Source: Pseudomonadota bacterium
Lineage (GTDB): Bacteria > Pseudomonadota > Gammaproteobacteria > Steroidobacterales > Woeseiaceae
Reading direction: 5' to 3'
Assembly: GCA_027618995.1 (NCBI GenBank)
Contig: JAQCGO010000007.1
Coordinates: 1-64,000 of the forward strand
Length of the DNA stretch: 64,000 nt
Shown here: one piece after another, positions 1 to 8,850 of the stretch
Numbering within the stretch: position 1 is the first letter of the stretch
Layout: every line of letters starts with the position of its first letter
Position numbers and translations under genes: made by a program
Notes under the pieces: model-generated
The model's input: only the letters and a program-made list of their open reading frames with translations
Database searches by the model: none
Told to the model about the DNA's origin: nothing

Positions 1-400
1 CACTCCTTCAATCTCCTGCCGAACCGCGGCAGGTAGAGGGTTACACGTGGGTCACTTTTAGATGCAAATCTACATGACTTTGTTCACGATCCAACGATCC
101 GTATGGTACGAGTGTTGTTGGCGCAGTTCCGTGAACTGGTTCGTGCCCCGGAGGGACAACCGTGACAAGTGTCAAGAACCGAGCAAATAGTCCGTTTTTG
201 GGGGTTTTCGCGCTGCGACGGCTACGCCATTGCGGCCACAAGCCCAGGCTCGCTATGATCGCCAGCCTGGACCCGACGGACCAGCGGCGTTTTGCCCCTG
301 AATTGCCACATTTCCCGCAGCGATCGGACAGCTTCATCCTTACTAATAGAATGGGCGGACAATGCCGCTGGACGCTATTGATGCGGAGACACGGATAGAC
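1..400. promoter_or_regulatory. Intergenic region upstream of mrcA with candidate promoter
   Basis: I see no convincing gene here. On the plus strand CGGACA (325-330) and TAGAAT (347-352), 16 nt apart, make a plausible sigma-70 promoter for mrcA; transcription would begin near 359, favouring the mrcA start at 401 over 362. On the minus strand an AGGAG lies 9 nt before a GTG formed by the complement of bases 1-3, so a divergent gene may begin at the left edge. In related bacteria mrcA is often divergent from pilMNOPQ, but nothing here confirms that. Confidence 0.4.
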
Positions 401-2989
401 ATGCAGCAGACAAGCAAATCGCAGCGCAAGACAGGCCGGCGGGGACACCGGCGGCTGTGGCGGGCGCTGATCCTGACTGCAGGCCTCGGCGGCGCGATCA
501 CGGTCGGTGGCATCGCCGGCGTCATCGGCGCTTATTACTATGTGTCGCCGGCCCTACCCGCCGCCGAAGCGATCCGCGAGATACCGCTGGAAGTGCCGCT
601 GCGCATCTTCAGCCGCGACGGCTACCTGATCAGCGAAGTCGGTGAACGCAAACGAATCCCCGTTACCTACGAGGACGTCCCCGCGCATGTCGTGGCAGCG
701 TTCGTAGCGGCCGAGGACCGGCGCTTCTTTGTGCACCACGGAATCGATTATCGCGGCGTGATGCGTGCCGTGGTGCAGCTGGTATTAACCGGCGAGATAT
801 CCGGTGGCGGCAGTACGTTGACACAGCAGCTGGCGCGATCGTATTTCCTGTCGCTTGAGCAGTCGTTTGCTCGAAAAATGCGAGAGGCGTTTCTTGCGTA
901 CCGGATCGAGCAGGAGTTCAGCAAAGAGCAGATCATGACGTTCTTTCTGAACAAGATGTTCTTCGGCCAGCGCGCGTACGGCGTTGCCGCCGCATCGCAG
1001 GTCTACTTCAACAAAAACCTTAGGGACATCAGTATTGCCGAAGCCGCAACCCTTGCCGGAGTTCTGCCGGCACCGTCGCGCAAGAATCCTGTTACAGATC
1101 CCGTGGAAGCGACAGTGCGCCGCGGCTACGTGCTTGGTCGTATGCTCGAGCTCGACTACATAGATACACGCGAATATGAAGCAGCAATGGCCGAGCCGAT
1201 GGTGTCGAGCCTGTATGGCGCTGCGATCGAACTCAATGCCGATTACGTAGCGGAAATGGTGCGTCGCGACATGCTGAATCGCTTCGGCAGTGATGCATAC
1301 ACGGCCGGCTACCAGGTGGTCACCACGCTCGACTCGAGGTTACAAAGAGCCGCCAACTACGCACTGCGAAATGGCCTGCTCGGATACACTCGTCGTCGCG
1401 GCTACGGCGGGCGGCTCACAAATCTCGCATTGACGGCGGAAACCATCGCGAGCCCGTTGAACGACTGGCCGATTGATGCGCAGGACCTGATGCGGCAGTC
1501 CGCACCTGGTGGCTTGTCGGTGGCCGTGGTCAGCGCCGTGAACCCGGATAATAGTGTGGGGATTGTCCTCGCCGATGGCACGCGCGACCTGCTGCCGTGG
1601 GCGGGCCTGAGTTGGGCGAAGCCTTTTATCGACCGGCAAACCACCGGCGAGCCGCCACAGTCTGCGACGGATGTGCTCGCCGTTGGCGATCTCATTCACA
1701 TCATGCCAACGACCGCCGGCACCTGGGCGCTCGCAGAAGTCCCTGAGGTTCAGGGCGCCATCGTTTCGGTCGACCCGATGGACGGCGCCATCAGCAGCCT
1801 TGCCGGCGGCTTTGATTTTGCGCTGAGCAAATTCAATCGAGCGGTGCAGGCGTATCGGCAGCCCGGCTCGGCGTTCAAGCCGTTCATTTACTCTGCCGCA
1901 CTCGAATACGGCAGTACGGCGGCCACCGTCATACTCGATACGCCGGTGGTCATCAGCTCATCAGAGCTTGAGGCGGTCTGGCGACCGACCGAGTACTCAG
2001 GTCGCTTTTACGGCCCTACTCGCGTTCGCGAAGCGCTGGTTCGATCGATGAACCTGGTGTCCGTGCGTTTGCTGTTGTTTGAGACCGGCATTGGAAATGC
2101 ACTTCGGCACATCGCGAAATTTGGTTTCAGCGATGCGGCGCTGCCAAGGAATGGTTCGCTTGCGCTGGGCGCCGGCTCCTTGTCGCCGCTCGACCTCGTA
2201 CAGGGCTACGCCGTGTTTGCCAACGGCGGCTACGGCGTCAAGCCCTATGTTGTCGACGCGATATATGACGCGACAGGCGAGCTGCAGTATCGCGCCAACC
2301 CCCTCATCGTCTGCCCGCAATGCCTCGCTCTGCCGGATCCCGACGCGCCGCAGCCCGGCGAAGTAGAAACCGGCGCGACCGAGTCGCTGGAATTCCTGTC
2401 CGACAACGCGCTTGAATGTCGAGCCAACGCCAGCACCGATCCGGATTTGTTCGCTGAGGTGAATGCGGCGCCCATGGTGATCAGCGAACAGAACGCGTTC
2501 CTGATGCAGGACATGATGCGTGATGTCATCCGGCGCGGCACAGGCCGACGCGCATTGGCACTCGGTCGCAGAGACCTGTCCGGCAAAACCGGTACGTCGA
2601 ATGATTTTCGCGATGCGTGGTTCGCCGGGTTCAACTCCGACCTCGCCGCGGTTGCCTGGGTCGGCTACGACGATGACCTGCCGCTGGGCCCCGGGGAGGA
2701 GGGCTCGCGAACGGCGTTGCCGCTCTGGATCGACTTCATGCGCATCGCGCTGCGCAACGTGCCGGAAAACCAGATGCCGATGCCCGCCGGCATCGTGTCC
2801 GTACGCATCGACAGCACGACCGGCTGCCCTGCCCGCGCCGGCCAACAAAACGCGATTTTCGAAATGTTTCGCGAAGGCCACGTCCCGACCTGCACCGCCG
2901 CCGACCTGCCTGACATCTTCAATGACGCCTCCGGCACCGACTCGACAACAAGCGACGAAGAGGTTAAGGGCGACGAGTCGTTGTTCTGA
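401..2989 (+). CDS. mrcA: Penicillin-binding protein 1A (bifunctional glycosyltransferase/transpeptidase)
   Basis: Class A PBP that polymerises and cross-links peptidoglycan at the outer face of the inner membrane. A short basic cytoplasmic tail is followed by one membrane anchor (about residues 23-47). The GT51 domain shows EDRRFF-x-H-x-G near residue 105 and GGSTLTQQLAR shortly after. The transpeptidase shows SAFK near residue 490 (catalytic Ser), SMN near 550 and SGKTGTS near 728. At 862 aa it has the usual PBP1A length. An in-frame ATG at 362 would add 13 residues; 401 fits the candidate promoter and has GGAG at 385-388. The next gene begins 4 nt after the stop, so the two may be co-transcribed. 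Confidence 0.95.
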   Translation: MQQTSKSQRKTGRRGHRRLWRALILTAGLGGAITVGGIAGVIGAYYYVSPALPAAEAIREIPLEVPLRIFSRDGYLISEVGERKRIPVTYEDVPAHVVAAFVAAEDRRFFVHHGIDYRGVMRAVVQLVLTGEISGGGSTLTQQLARSYFLSLEQSFARKMREAFLAYRIEQEFSKEQIMTFFLNKMFFGQRAYGVAAASQVYFNKNLRDISIAEAATLAGVLPAPSRKNPVTDPVEATVRRGYVLGRMLELDYIDTREYEAAMAEPMVSSLYGAAIELNADYVAEMVRRDMLNRFGSDAYTAGYQVVTTLDSRLQRAANYALRNGLLGYTRRRGYGGRLTNLALTAETIASPLNDWPIDAQDLMRQSAPGGLSVAVVSAVNPDNSVGIVLADGTRDLLPWAGLSWAKPFIDRQTTGEPPQSATDVLAVGDLIHIMPTTAGTWALAEVPEVQGAIVSVDPMDGAISSLAGGFDFALSKFNRAVQAYRQPGSAFKPFIYSAALEYGSTAATVILDTPVVISSSELEAVWRPTEYSGRFYGPTRVREALVRSMNLVSVRLLLFETGIGNALRHIAKFGFSDAALPRNGSLALGAGSLSPLDLVQGYAVFANGGYGVKPYVVDAIYDATGELQYRANPLIVCPQCLALPDPDAPQPGEVETGATESLEFLSDNALECRANASTDPDLFAEVNAAPMVISEQNAFLMQDMMRDVIRRGTGRRALALGRRDLSGKTGTSNDFRDAWFAGFNSDLAAVAWVGYDDDLPLGPGEEGSRTALPLWIDFMRIALRNVPENQMPMPAGIVSVRIDSTTGCPARAGQQNAIFEMFREGHVPTCTAADLPDIFNDASGTDSTTSDEEVKGDESLF

Positions 2990-2993
2990 GCGC

Positions 2994-3608
2994 ATGGCCC
3001 GCGAATCATCAAACGGCGATGATCGGGACCGGCGAGTGCTCGCACAGGAAGCCGCTCGCATCATCGTGGACCAGGGCATCCGCGACTACCGCGTTGCCAA
3101 GATCAAGGCCGCCGAACGCCTTGGCATGAACACTCACGGCGCCCTGCCCGGCAATGCCGAGATCGAGCGGGCCGTCACTGATCATCTGTTGTTGTTCAGC
3201 GGCGACGCTCACACACAATTGTTGGCGGATCTGCGCCGTGCGGCGGTAGCCGCGATGACCCTGCTGGCAGAGTATTCGCCACGGCTTGTTGGTCCGGTTC
3301 TGGCCGGCACGGCCGATGACAACTCGGTGATCAACCTGCACCTGTTCGCCGACAGCCCGGAGGCGGTCGCGATGTTTCTCGACGGTGAGAATATTCCCTG
3401 CCAACTCTATGAGCGGCGCCTGAAAGGGCGCCGTGGCCGCGACGTCAGGCCGGATGCGTATGCGGGTTTCGCGTTTGTCCACGGAGGCGAATCAATAGAG
3501 GCGACGGTGTTTCCGGTCGACGGCATTCGCCAGGCGCCGATCTCGCCGATCGACGGCAATCCCATGCAGCGTGCCGACCTTAAAGCGGTCAGAGCCCTTT
3601 TAGAATAA
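2994..3608 (+). CDS. Conserved hypothetical protein, weakly nucleotidyltransferase-like
   Basis: 204 aa, soluble, no signal peptide or membrane segment. I do not recognise a named family. The N-terminal third is a charged helical region (EAARIIVDQGIRDY). A central segment near residues 105-118 (GTADDN, then an alternating hydrophobic strand NLHLF) loosely resembles the GS...DxD core of minimal nucleotidyltransferases, but the acidic pair is not canonical, so this is only a suggestion. It starts 4 nt after mrcA, implying translational coupling. It ends 22 nt before the convergent gltA; a small hairpin (GCCCTT 3594-3599 / AAGGGC 3607-3612) overlaps its stop and may help end transcription. Confidence 0.7.
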   Translation: MARESSNGDDRDRRVLAQEAARIIVDQGIRDYRVAKIKAAERLGMNTHGALPGNAEIERAVTDHLLLFSGDAHTQLLADLRRAAVAAMTLLAEYSPRLVGPVLAGTADDNSVINLHLFADSPEAVAMFLDGENIPCQLYERRLKGRRGRDVRPDAYAGFAFVHGGESIEATVFPVDGIRQAPISPIDGNPMQRADLKAVRALLE

Positions 3609-3630
3609 GGGCCCTGACCCCGACAGGCAG

Positions 3631-4923
3631 TTAGCGCTGGTCGATACCGACGTAGCTGCGTTCTTTTGGGCCGGTATAGAGCTGTCGCGGACGGCTGATT
3701 CGAGCGGCCGGGTCGGCGATCATTTCCCGCCAGTGCGCGGTCCAGCCCACCGAGCGTCCAATCGCGAACATCACGGTGAACATCGACGTAGGAATACCGA
3801 GCGCGCGATAGATGATGCCCGAGTAGAAATCGACATTTGGATACAGGTTCTTCTCGATGAAGTACTCGTCTTTCAGTGCGACCTGCTCCAGCTCGAGAGC
3901 CAGATCGAACATGGGATTGTCGCTCCTGCCCAGGTGCTTCAAAACCTTGTAGCACATGTCGCGAATGATGGTCGCGCGTGGATCAAAGTTCTTGTACACA
4001 CGGTGCCCAAAGCCCATGAGCCGGAACGGATCATTCTTGTCCTTGGCTTTGGCGACGAACTTTGGAATCTGGCTGGCATCGCCAATTTGCGTCAGCATCT
4101 TCAACACCGCCTCATTCGCACCACCGTGCGCCGGGCCCCAGAGCGCGGCTACTCCCGCTGCAATCGCTGAGTAGGGATTGGCGCCCGAACTGCCGGCCAT
4201 GCGCACCGTGGAAGTCGAACAGTTTTGTTCGTGGTCCGCGTGCAGGATGAATAACAGGTCGAGCGCCTCGGCTGCGATCGGGCCAATCTGGTACGGCTCG
4301 GCCGGGACCGCGAACAACATATGCAACAGGTTCTCGCAATAGTTCAGGTTGTTGCGCGGATACATGAACGGCTGACCAATATTCAGCTTGTAGGCTGCGG
4401 CCGCGATGGTTGGCAGTTTGGCCAGGATGCGATGGGCAAAAATGTCGCGATGCTCGGGATTCTTCGCATCCATCTCGTTGTGGTAGTAAGCCGACATTGA
4501 GCCAACCACGGCGGACAACATGGCCATCGGATGCGCGTCGTAACGAAAGCCCTTGAAAAAGGCCAGCATGCCTTCGTTCAACATTGTGTGCGTGCGAATG
4601 GTGTTGTCGAATTTTTCGAGCTCACTGGCGGTAGGCAACTCGCCGTGCAGCAGCAGGTACGATACTTCAATGAAATTCGACTTCGCCGCGAGCTGTTCCA
4701 CGGGGTAGCCGCGGTACATGAGAATGCCCAGCTCACCATCGATATAGGTGATATCGGACTCGCAGCTGCCAGTCGCGCGGTAACCGGGGTCGTAGGTGAA
4801 AACGCCCTGCTCTTGATAGAGAGCGCTGATGTCGATGACATCAGGGCCTACTGATCCCTTGCGGACGGGCAAAGTGGTTACTTTGCCGTCGGGGCCGGTC
4901 AGTCGGAATGCATCCTCGGTCAT
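3631..4923 (-). CDS. gltA: Citrate synthase (type II, hexameric form)
   Basis: Condenses acetyl-CoA and oxaloacetate to citrate, the entry step of the TCA cycle. 430 aa, the size of the proteobacterial hexameric enzyme. Diagnostic blocks are [14 protein letters not shown] near residue 230, a [11 protein letters not shown] block with the first catalytic His, GFGHRVYK near 303-312 with the second, and the [14 protein letters not shown] block carrying the catalytic Asp. The C-terminal region keeps [13 protein letters not shown]. The ribosome binding site (AGAGGA) sits inside a long leader hairpin (4925-4978), which could control translation. rpmE lies upstream on the same strand. Confidence 0.97.
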   Translation of the reverse strand: MTEDAFRLTGPDGKVTTLPVRKGSVGPDVIDISALYQEQGVFTYDPGYRATGSCESDITYIDGELGILMYRGYPVEQLAAKSNFIEVSYLLLHGELPTASELEKFDNTIRTHTMLNEGMLAFFKGFRYDAHPMAMLSAVVGSMSAYYHNEMDAKNPEHRDIFAHRILAKLPTIAAAAYKLNIGQPFMYPRNNLNYCENLLHMLFAVPAEPYQIGPIAAEALDLLFILHADHEQNCSTSTVRMAGSSGANPYSAIAAGVAALWGPAHGGANEAVLKMLTQIGDASQIPKFVAKAKDKNDPFRLMGFGHRVYKNFDPRATIIRDMCYKVLKHLGRSDNPMFDLALELEQVALKDEYFIEKNLYPNVDFYSGIIYRALGIPTSMFTVMFAIGRSVGWTAHWREMIADPAARISRPRQLYTGPKERSYVGIDQR

Positions 4924-4924
4924 T

Positions 4925-4978
4925 GTTGTCCTCTTGCTATGGTTCGCGGCTGTTCATGCGAGCATAGCAGAGGGCAAC
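4925..4978 (-). promoter_or_regulatory. Long hairpin sequestering the gltA ribosome binding site
   Basis: On the minus strand the arms at 4978-4963 and 4941-4925 pair over 15 base pairs with one bulged A and one C/A mismatch, enclosing a 21-nt loop. The 3' arm contains the gltA Shine-Dalgarno (GAGGA) and ends 1 nt before the ATG, so the folded form would hide the RBS. The rpmE stop (4985) lies 6 nt upstream of the hairpin, and there is no U-tract, so simple rho-independent termination is less likely. Function is inferred from the pairing only. Confidence 0.5.
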
Positions 4979-4984
4979 GGTTTG

Positions 4985-5191
4985 CTAGGAGCTGATCCCG
5001 TACTTGCGGCGGAACTTGTCAACGCGGCCGCCGGTGTCAACGATCTTCTGCTTGCCGGTATAGAACGGATGGCAGGACGAGCACACTTCTACAGAGAGGT
5101 CTTCCGCAAGCGTCGAACGCGTGCTGAACTCGTTGCCGCAGCTACAGGTCACTTTGATCTCGCTGTAGTTAGGATGGATGTCGGCTTTCAT
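4985..5191 (-). CDS. rpmE: Ribosomal protein L31 (zinc-binding form)
   Basis: 68-aa large-subunit protein. It starts [12 protein letters not shown], has two CxxC-type cysteine pairs (CSCG near residue 16 and CSSC near 37) expected to bind zinc, and has the typical [13 protein letters not shown] segment. An in-frame extension upstream to 5353 exists but is not family-like, and the ATG at 5191 follows GGAG at 5 nt. The cysteine-containing form is the zinc-replete paralogue; a cysteine-free YkgM copy, if any, is not in this window. A candidate promoter lies at 5234-5262. Confidence 0.96.
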   Translation of the reverse strand: MKADIHPNYSEIKVTCSCGNEFSTRSTLAEDLSVEVCSSCHPFYTGKQKIVDTGGRVDKFRRKYGISS

Positions 5192-5233
5192 CGATGCTCT
5201 CCGGTTGCACGCCTTGGTGCTAAAAGGGCGCGT

Positions 5234-5262
5234 AATATAAACGCATGCGGGCGGGGCCGCAA
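5234..5262 (-). promoter_or_regulatory. Candidate sigma-70 promoter of rpmE
   Basis: On the minus strand TTGCGG (complement of 5257-5262) and TATATT (complement of 5234-5239) are separated by 17 nt. The -10 matches the consensus at five of six positions; the -35 matches at three. It lies about 45 nt upstream of the rpmE ATG. Prediction from sequence only. Confidence 0.45.
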
Positions 5263-5283
5263 GCCCTGCGCGGGCTGCGGGCC

Positions 5284-5318
5284 TTATCCACAGATCCTGT
5301 GGATAACTCTGTGGAAGA
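5284..5318. promoter_or_regulatory. Inverted pair of perfect DnaA boxes
   Basis: TTATCCACA at 5284-5292 and its reverse complement TGTGGATAA at 5298-5306 are both perfect DnaA boxes, separated by 5 nt and nearly forming a 23-bp palindrome with GATC in the centre. A degenerate third box (TGTGGAAGA, 5310-5318) follows. They sit in the spacer between rpmE and hemW, next to an AT-rich stretch (about 5340-5480). DnaA binding is established for such boxes; the role here is unknown. Confidence 0.65.
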
Positions 5319-5510
5319 AAATTGAGTGGATCACCTAAGGTGCGGATTTTCAACGAAGCGCATCAATTTGCCTATTTTGTGTTCATTTTGATATTTGTTT
5401 TATAAACAAAAGGTTAAGAGCGCTTCCGGACAAGCAAAGTGAATAGTGGTCGCTCTTGTACTGAAAATATAGGCTTACCCTGCCTTTGTGCATAAAGCCC
5501 CTGTCACGAT
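5319..5510. other. AT-rich spacer between the DnaA boxes and hemW
   Basis: This spacer is clearly more AT-rich than its surroundings, especially 5340-5405 (runs such as GTTTTATAAACAAA). I find no ORF, terminator or tRNA in it. Transcription of both neighbours runs leftward, so it lies between the hemW stop and the rpmE promoter. It could be a DNA-unwinding stretch associated with the adjacent DnaA boxes or simply upstream promoter DNA. Confidence 0.5.
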
Positions 5511-6656
5511 CTAGGGCAAAAACTCCGCCTGCAGGTCATTCAGGAAACGCAGGCCGAGCCCACTGGCACGCCAAAACCCGCTTACCGGCTCCTCCATGAG
5601 TCCACGATTGCTGACGGCCAGCAGGCGTTCGGACAGCACTTCTGCCGGCAGCCCGGTCCGGCTCGTGAACAGGCCCAGTTCGAAGCCGTGCGTCAGTCGC
5701 AATGCGTTGAGCATGAATTCGAACACGAGTTCGCGCTCGTCAAGGGCGGACAGGACAGCGACCGCCTCGCCGGATTCGAGTGCCTGCATGTAGCCCAGCG
5801 GATTGGCTTTTTTCGCATAACGCCAGATGCCCGCGCTGTCGGTGATCTTGCCGTGAGCCCCGGCGCCCGCCGCGAGGTAATCGCCGAACGACCAGTAATT
5901 CAGGTTGTGGCGGCAGGTCTGCCCGTTGCGTGCATAGGCGGATACCTCGTATTGCTCAAAGCCGTGCTCGATGAGCAGTGCCTGGCCTGCCGCCTGGATG
6001 TCGGCGGAAAGATCGTCCGATGGCATATGCGGCGGCGGCCGCGAATGAAATACCGTGTTTGGCTCCAGCGTCAGCTGATACCAGGACAGGTGCGACGGTC
6101 GCAGCGCGAAGGCCGCCCGCAGATCGGCCATTGCGCCGTCGATATCCTGCCCGGGCAGGCCGAACATGAGATCAATATTGAGGTTCGCAAATCCGGCTGT
6201 GCGGGCCGCGTCGACCGCACGCGCTGTGTCGTCCACCGAATGAATGCGACCAAGCTTTGTGAGCATTACCGCATCGAAGCTCTGTGCGCCGATCGACAGC
6301 CGGTTGATACCTGCGGCGCGATAGCCCTCCGGATCGCCGCACTCGACGGTACCCGGATTCGCCTCCATTGTTATTTCGAGGTCGGCGCCGAGCTCAAAGC
6401 GTGCACGGATACCCGATAGCAGCTGGTCGATATCGGCCGGCGGAAACAGGCTCGGCGTGCCGCCGCCGAGAAAGATACTGGTCAGCGGTCGGCCGGCCGC
6501 GCGACCTGCTTCCACATCGAAGTCCGCGAGCAGCGCTGCGATATAACGTGCGCGGGGCGCATCGGTGCCCGCCGTGTGCGAATTGAAATCACAATACGGG
6601 CACTTGCGCACGCACCAGGGAAGGTGCACGTACAGGGCAAGTGGCGGCATGCTCAT
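5511..6656 (-). CDS. hemW: HemW radical SAM heme chaperone (coproporphyrinogen oxidase-like)
   Basis: 381-aa radical SAM protein. The N-terminus ALYVHLPWCVRKCPYCDF carries the CxxxCxxC cluster motif; GGGTPSLFP and the SIGAQS block follow, as in HemN/HemW. HemW lacks the N-terminal extension of true HemN and is thought to insert heme into respiratory enzymes; the length fits HemW. Its ATG overlaps the rdgB stop by 4 nt, so it is the last gene of rph-rdgB-hemW, a common proteobacterial arrangement. Confidence 0.93.
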   Translation of the reverse strand: MSMPPLALYVHLPWCVRKCPYCDFNSHTAGTDAPRARYIAALLADFDVEAGRAAGRPLTSIFLGGGTPSLFPPADIDQLLSGIRARFELGADLEITMEANPGTVECGDPEGYRAAGINRLSIGAQSFDAVMLTKLGRIHSVDDTARAVDAARTAGFANLNIDLMFGLPGQDIDGAMADLRAAFALRPSHLSWYQLTLEPNTVFHSRPPPHMPSDDLSADIQAAGQALLIEHGFEQYEVSAYARNGQTCRHNLNYWSFGDYLAAGAGAHGKITDSAGIWRYAKKANPLGYMQALESGEAVAVLSALDERELVFEFMLNALRLTHGFELGLFTSRTGLPAEVLSERLLAVSNRGLMEEPVSGFWRASGLGLRFLNDLQAEFLP

Positions 6657-7234
6657 TGGCGGGCTTTGATCTGCCGTGCGAGCACAGCCAGCGCCTTGCC
6701 GCGATGACTGCGACGGTTTTTCTCCTCGGCGCTGAGCTCGGCGGAACTAACGCCAAGCGCCGGATCAATGAATACGGGATCGTAGCCAAACCCGCCGGTA
6801 CCGTGGCGTTGCCGCGCGATGACGCCGCGCCAGCTGCCTTCAGCGATAAGCGCATCATCGTCGTCCGGCCTCACCAGGCAGGCGACGCAATGAAACGCGG
6901 CGCCGCGATCGGCGTCCGCAACGTTGGCCATTTCGTGCAGCAGCTTGTCGATGTTTTCCGCGTCGCTGGCGTTTGCTCCGGCGTACCGTGCGGAGTGCAC
7001 GCCGGGTCTGCCGTCCAGCGCATCGACAACCAGGCCCGAGTCGTCGGCAATGGCGGGAAGGCCACTGAGTATCGCGGCATGCCGTGCCTTGATCAGCGCG
7101 TTAGCGACAAACGTCGCACCGTTTTCGTCGGCATCGGGAATGGCAAAGTCGGACTGTGGCAGCACGCTGAAGTTGAGTTCGCCGAGTATCCGCGCCAACT
7201 CACGCAACTTGCCCGGGTTGCTGCTTGCCATCAC
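6653..7234 (-). CDS. rdgB: XTP/dITP diphosphatase (house-cleaning nucleotide pyrophosphatase)
   Basis: Hydrolyses dITP, XTP and ITP to monophosphates to keep them out of nucleic acids. 193 aa, family-typical. Shows ASSNPGKLREL at the N-terminus, ADDSGLVVDALDGRPGVHSARY in the middle and GTGGFGYDPVF near the C-terminus. The annotated start is GTG at 7234 with AGGA just upstream; ATG at 7231 is equally possible. The natural N-terminus of the family (M-x-x-I-V-x-A-S) would need a CTG four codons upstream, overlapping the rph stop. It lies 8 nt after rph. Confidence 0.94.
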   Translation of the reverse strand: MMASSNPGKLRELARILGELNFSVLPQSDFAIPDADENGATFVANALIKARHAAILSGLPAIADDSGLVVDALDGRPGVHSARYAGANASDAENIDKLLHEMANVADADRGAAFHCVACLVRPDDDDALIAEGSWRGVIARQRHGTGGFGYDPVFIDPALGVSSAELSAEEKNRRSHRGKALAVLARQIKARQ

Positions 7235-7242
7235 GATCCTGT

Positions 7243-7959
7243 TCAGCGCTGCAAGGCCTCGTTCTGCGCGACGATGATTTCGCCGATGCCCTTGCGGGCG
7301 AGCGCGAGCATGGCGCCGAGCTCGGCGTCACTGAATGCATGACCTTCGGCCGTGCCCTGCACTTCGATGAATCGTCCAACATCGTTCATGACGATATTCA
7401 TGTCGGTTTCCGCTTCCGAGTCCTCGGGATAATCCAGGTCCAGCACGGGTGTCCCGTTGTAAACGCCGACAGAGACCGCAGCGACCTGTCCGTGGAGCGG
7501 ATTTTTCTTGATTGTTTTTGCCGTATGCAGTTTCTGCAATGCGATCGACAATGCGACGTAGGCACCGCTGATTGCGGCGGTGCGCGTACCACCATCGGCC
7601 TGGATTACATCGCAGTCCAGCGTCACCGTCCGTTCGCCGAGCGCGCTTAGATCAACGACGGCACGCAGCGACCTGCCGATCAGGCGCTGGATTTCCAGCG
7701 TGCGGCCGCTTTGCTTGCCCTGCGCGGCTTCGCGACCGGTACGCGTATTGGTCGCCCGCGGCAACATCCCATACTCGCCGGTCACCCAGCCACCACCCTT
7801 GCCGCGCAACCATGGCGGCACGCGCCCTTCGACGCTCGCCGTGCACAGGACCCGCGTATCGCCGAACTCGGCCAGCACGCTGCCCTCGGCGTGGCGTGTG
7901 AAATCGGGGGTAAAGCGCACGATTCGCATCTGATCGGCGGCGCGGCCACTTGGGCGCAT
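7243..7959 (-). CDS. rph: Ribonuclease PH
   Basis: Phosphate-dependent 3'-5' exoribonuclease that trims tRNA 3' ends. 238 aa, full length (not the truncated K-12 type). Starts [12 protein letters not shown]; key blocks are [35 protein letters not shown] and the [19 protein letters not shown] phosphorolytic-site segment. First gene of the rph-rdgB-hemW operon. ATG at 7959 follows AAGGAG. Confidence 0.96.
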   Translation of the reverse strand: MRPSGRAADQMRIVRFTPDFTRHAEGSVLAEFGDTRVLCTASVEGRVPPWLRGKGGGWVTGEYGMLPRATNTRTGREAAQGKQSGRTLEIQRLIGRSLRAVVDLSALGERTVTLDCDVIQADGGTRTAAISGAYVALSIALQKLHTAKTIKKNPLHGQVAAVSVGVYNGTPVLDLDYPEDSEAETDMNIVMNDVGRFIEVQGTAEGHAFSDAELGAMLALARKGIGEIIVAQNEALQR

Positions 7960-8014
7960 TTTGTTCTCCTTAGGTTTTCGAGGTTAGTGCCCTCCAGGAC
8001 CCTGACCCCTGTGT

Positions 8015-8761
8015 TCAGGGCCCGAGCCAGCGCAGCGCGGTTCCGGTTGTATTGTCGCTATAGGGTGAATTGGCCCGCAGCGCCTGCAAGCTCAGGTCCT
8101 TGAGATTCTCCGTCAGGTTCTCGTCGCGCGCGTGCGCGATCTGCGCCATGTCGGAGTCCGTCAGCCCCGACCAGAGTCCGTCGGAGCACGCCAGCAACAC
8201 ATCACCGGGCTGCAGGGTCTTCTTGTCTGTAATGCTCATGTCCGGCACGGCCGCATCGCCGCCAATACAGCACTCAACGAAATTGCGCATCGGATGATCG
8301 AGTGCTTCCTCTTCCGTTATCGCCCCTTCCTGAATCAACACCTCGACGTGACTGTGATCGCGCGAACGTGACAAAACTTCGCCACCGCGTAACTGGTAGA
8401 TGCGACTGTCGCCGATGTGCGCCCAAAAGGTGCCGCCCTCCTGTACCAGGCAGACCGCGCAGGTTGCACGCGGGCGGAAATCGACGGCAACATCACGACC
8501 GAGTCGCACAACCGCGTCGTGCGCGCGCGACAATGCCATATAGAGAAAACCCTGCGGATCGAAGAGCGGCAGGGTCGATTCCATGAACATGTCCTGTACG
8601 GACTTCAATCCGGTCTCGGCGGCACGTGCTCCATCCGAGTGGCCGCCCATACCGTCGAATACAAGCATCAGTGCCGCGTGCTCGGAAACGACGACGGCAG
8701 CCCGGTCCTGATTGTCGGAACGGTCACCCAACGCGGAGACTTTGGCGTATTCGATTTGCAT
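8015..8761 (-). CDS. PP2C-family serine/threonine protein phosphatase
   Basis: 248 aa from ATG at 8761 (MQIEYAKVSALGDRSDNQDR), the usual PP2C start; an in-frame extension to 8836 is probably not translated. PP2C metal-site motifs are all present: GDRSDNQDR (residues 12-20), VFDGMGGHSDG, and ACSDGLWSGL with the second-site Asp. Cytosolic, no membrane segment. It probably reverses serine/threonine phosphorylation, as in PrpC/Stp1 proteins, but no partner kinase is in the window. It is divergent from yicC. Confidence 0.9.
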   Translation of the reverse strand: MQIEYAKVSALGDRSDNQDRAAVVVSEHAALMLVFDGMGGHSDGARAAETGLKSVQDMFMESTLPLFDPQGFLYMALSRAHDAVVRLGRDVAVDFRPRATCAVCLVQEGGTFWAHIGDSRIYQLRGGEVLSRSRDHSHVEVLIQEGAITEEEALDHPMRNFVECCIGGDAAVPDMSITDKKTLQPGDVLLACSDGLWSGLTDSDMAQIAHARDENLTENLKDLSLQALRANSPYSDNTTGTALRWLGP

Positions 8762-8850
8762 GTGTTTATCGCTGTTTACTGACGGCGGCCATGCTGCCAT
8801 GAAATAATCGCGGCGGGCGTGACTGGTGCTACACAAACTGGAGATTGACG

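Noticed and set aside
1997-3079. 360-codon minus-strand ORF opposite mrcA and the next gene
   Set aside because: Antisense shadow in GC-rich DNA: Arg/Ala/Gly-rich, spans the end of one real gene and the start of another, no family features.
5284-5510. Chromosomal origin oriC
   Set aside because: Only two perfect DnaA boxes plus one weak one, and no dnaA, dnaN, gidA or parAB nearby. Kept only as a DnaA-box finding.
7990-8014. Possible terminator hairpin (CCCTGA/TCAGGG) between the PP2C gene and rph
   Set aside because: The stem is only 6-7 bp with no U-tract, and the pairing is weak compared with the clear terminator at 26176.
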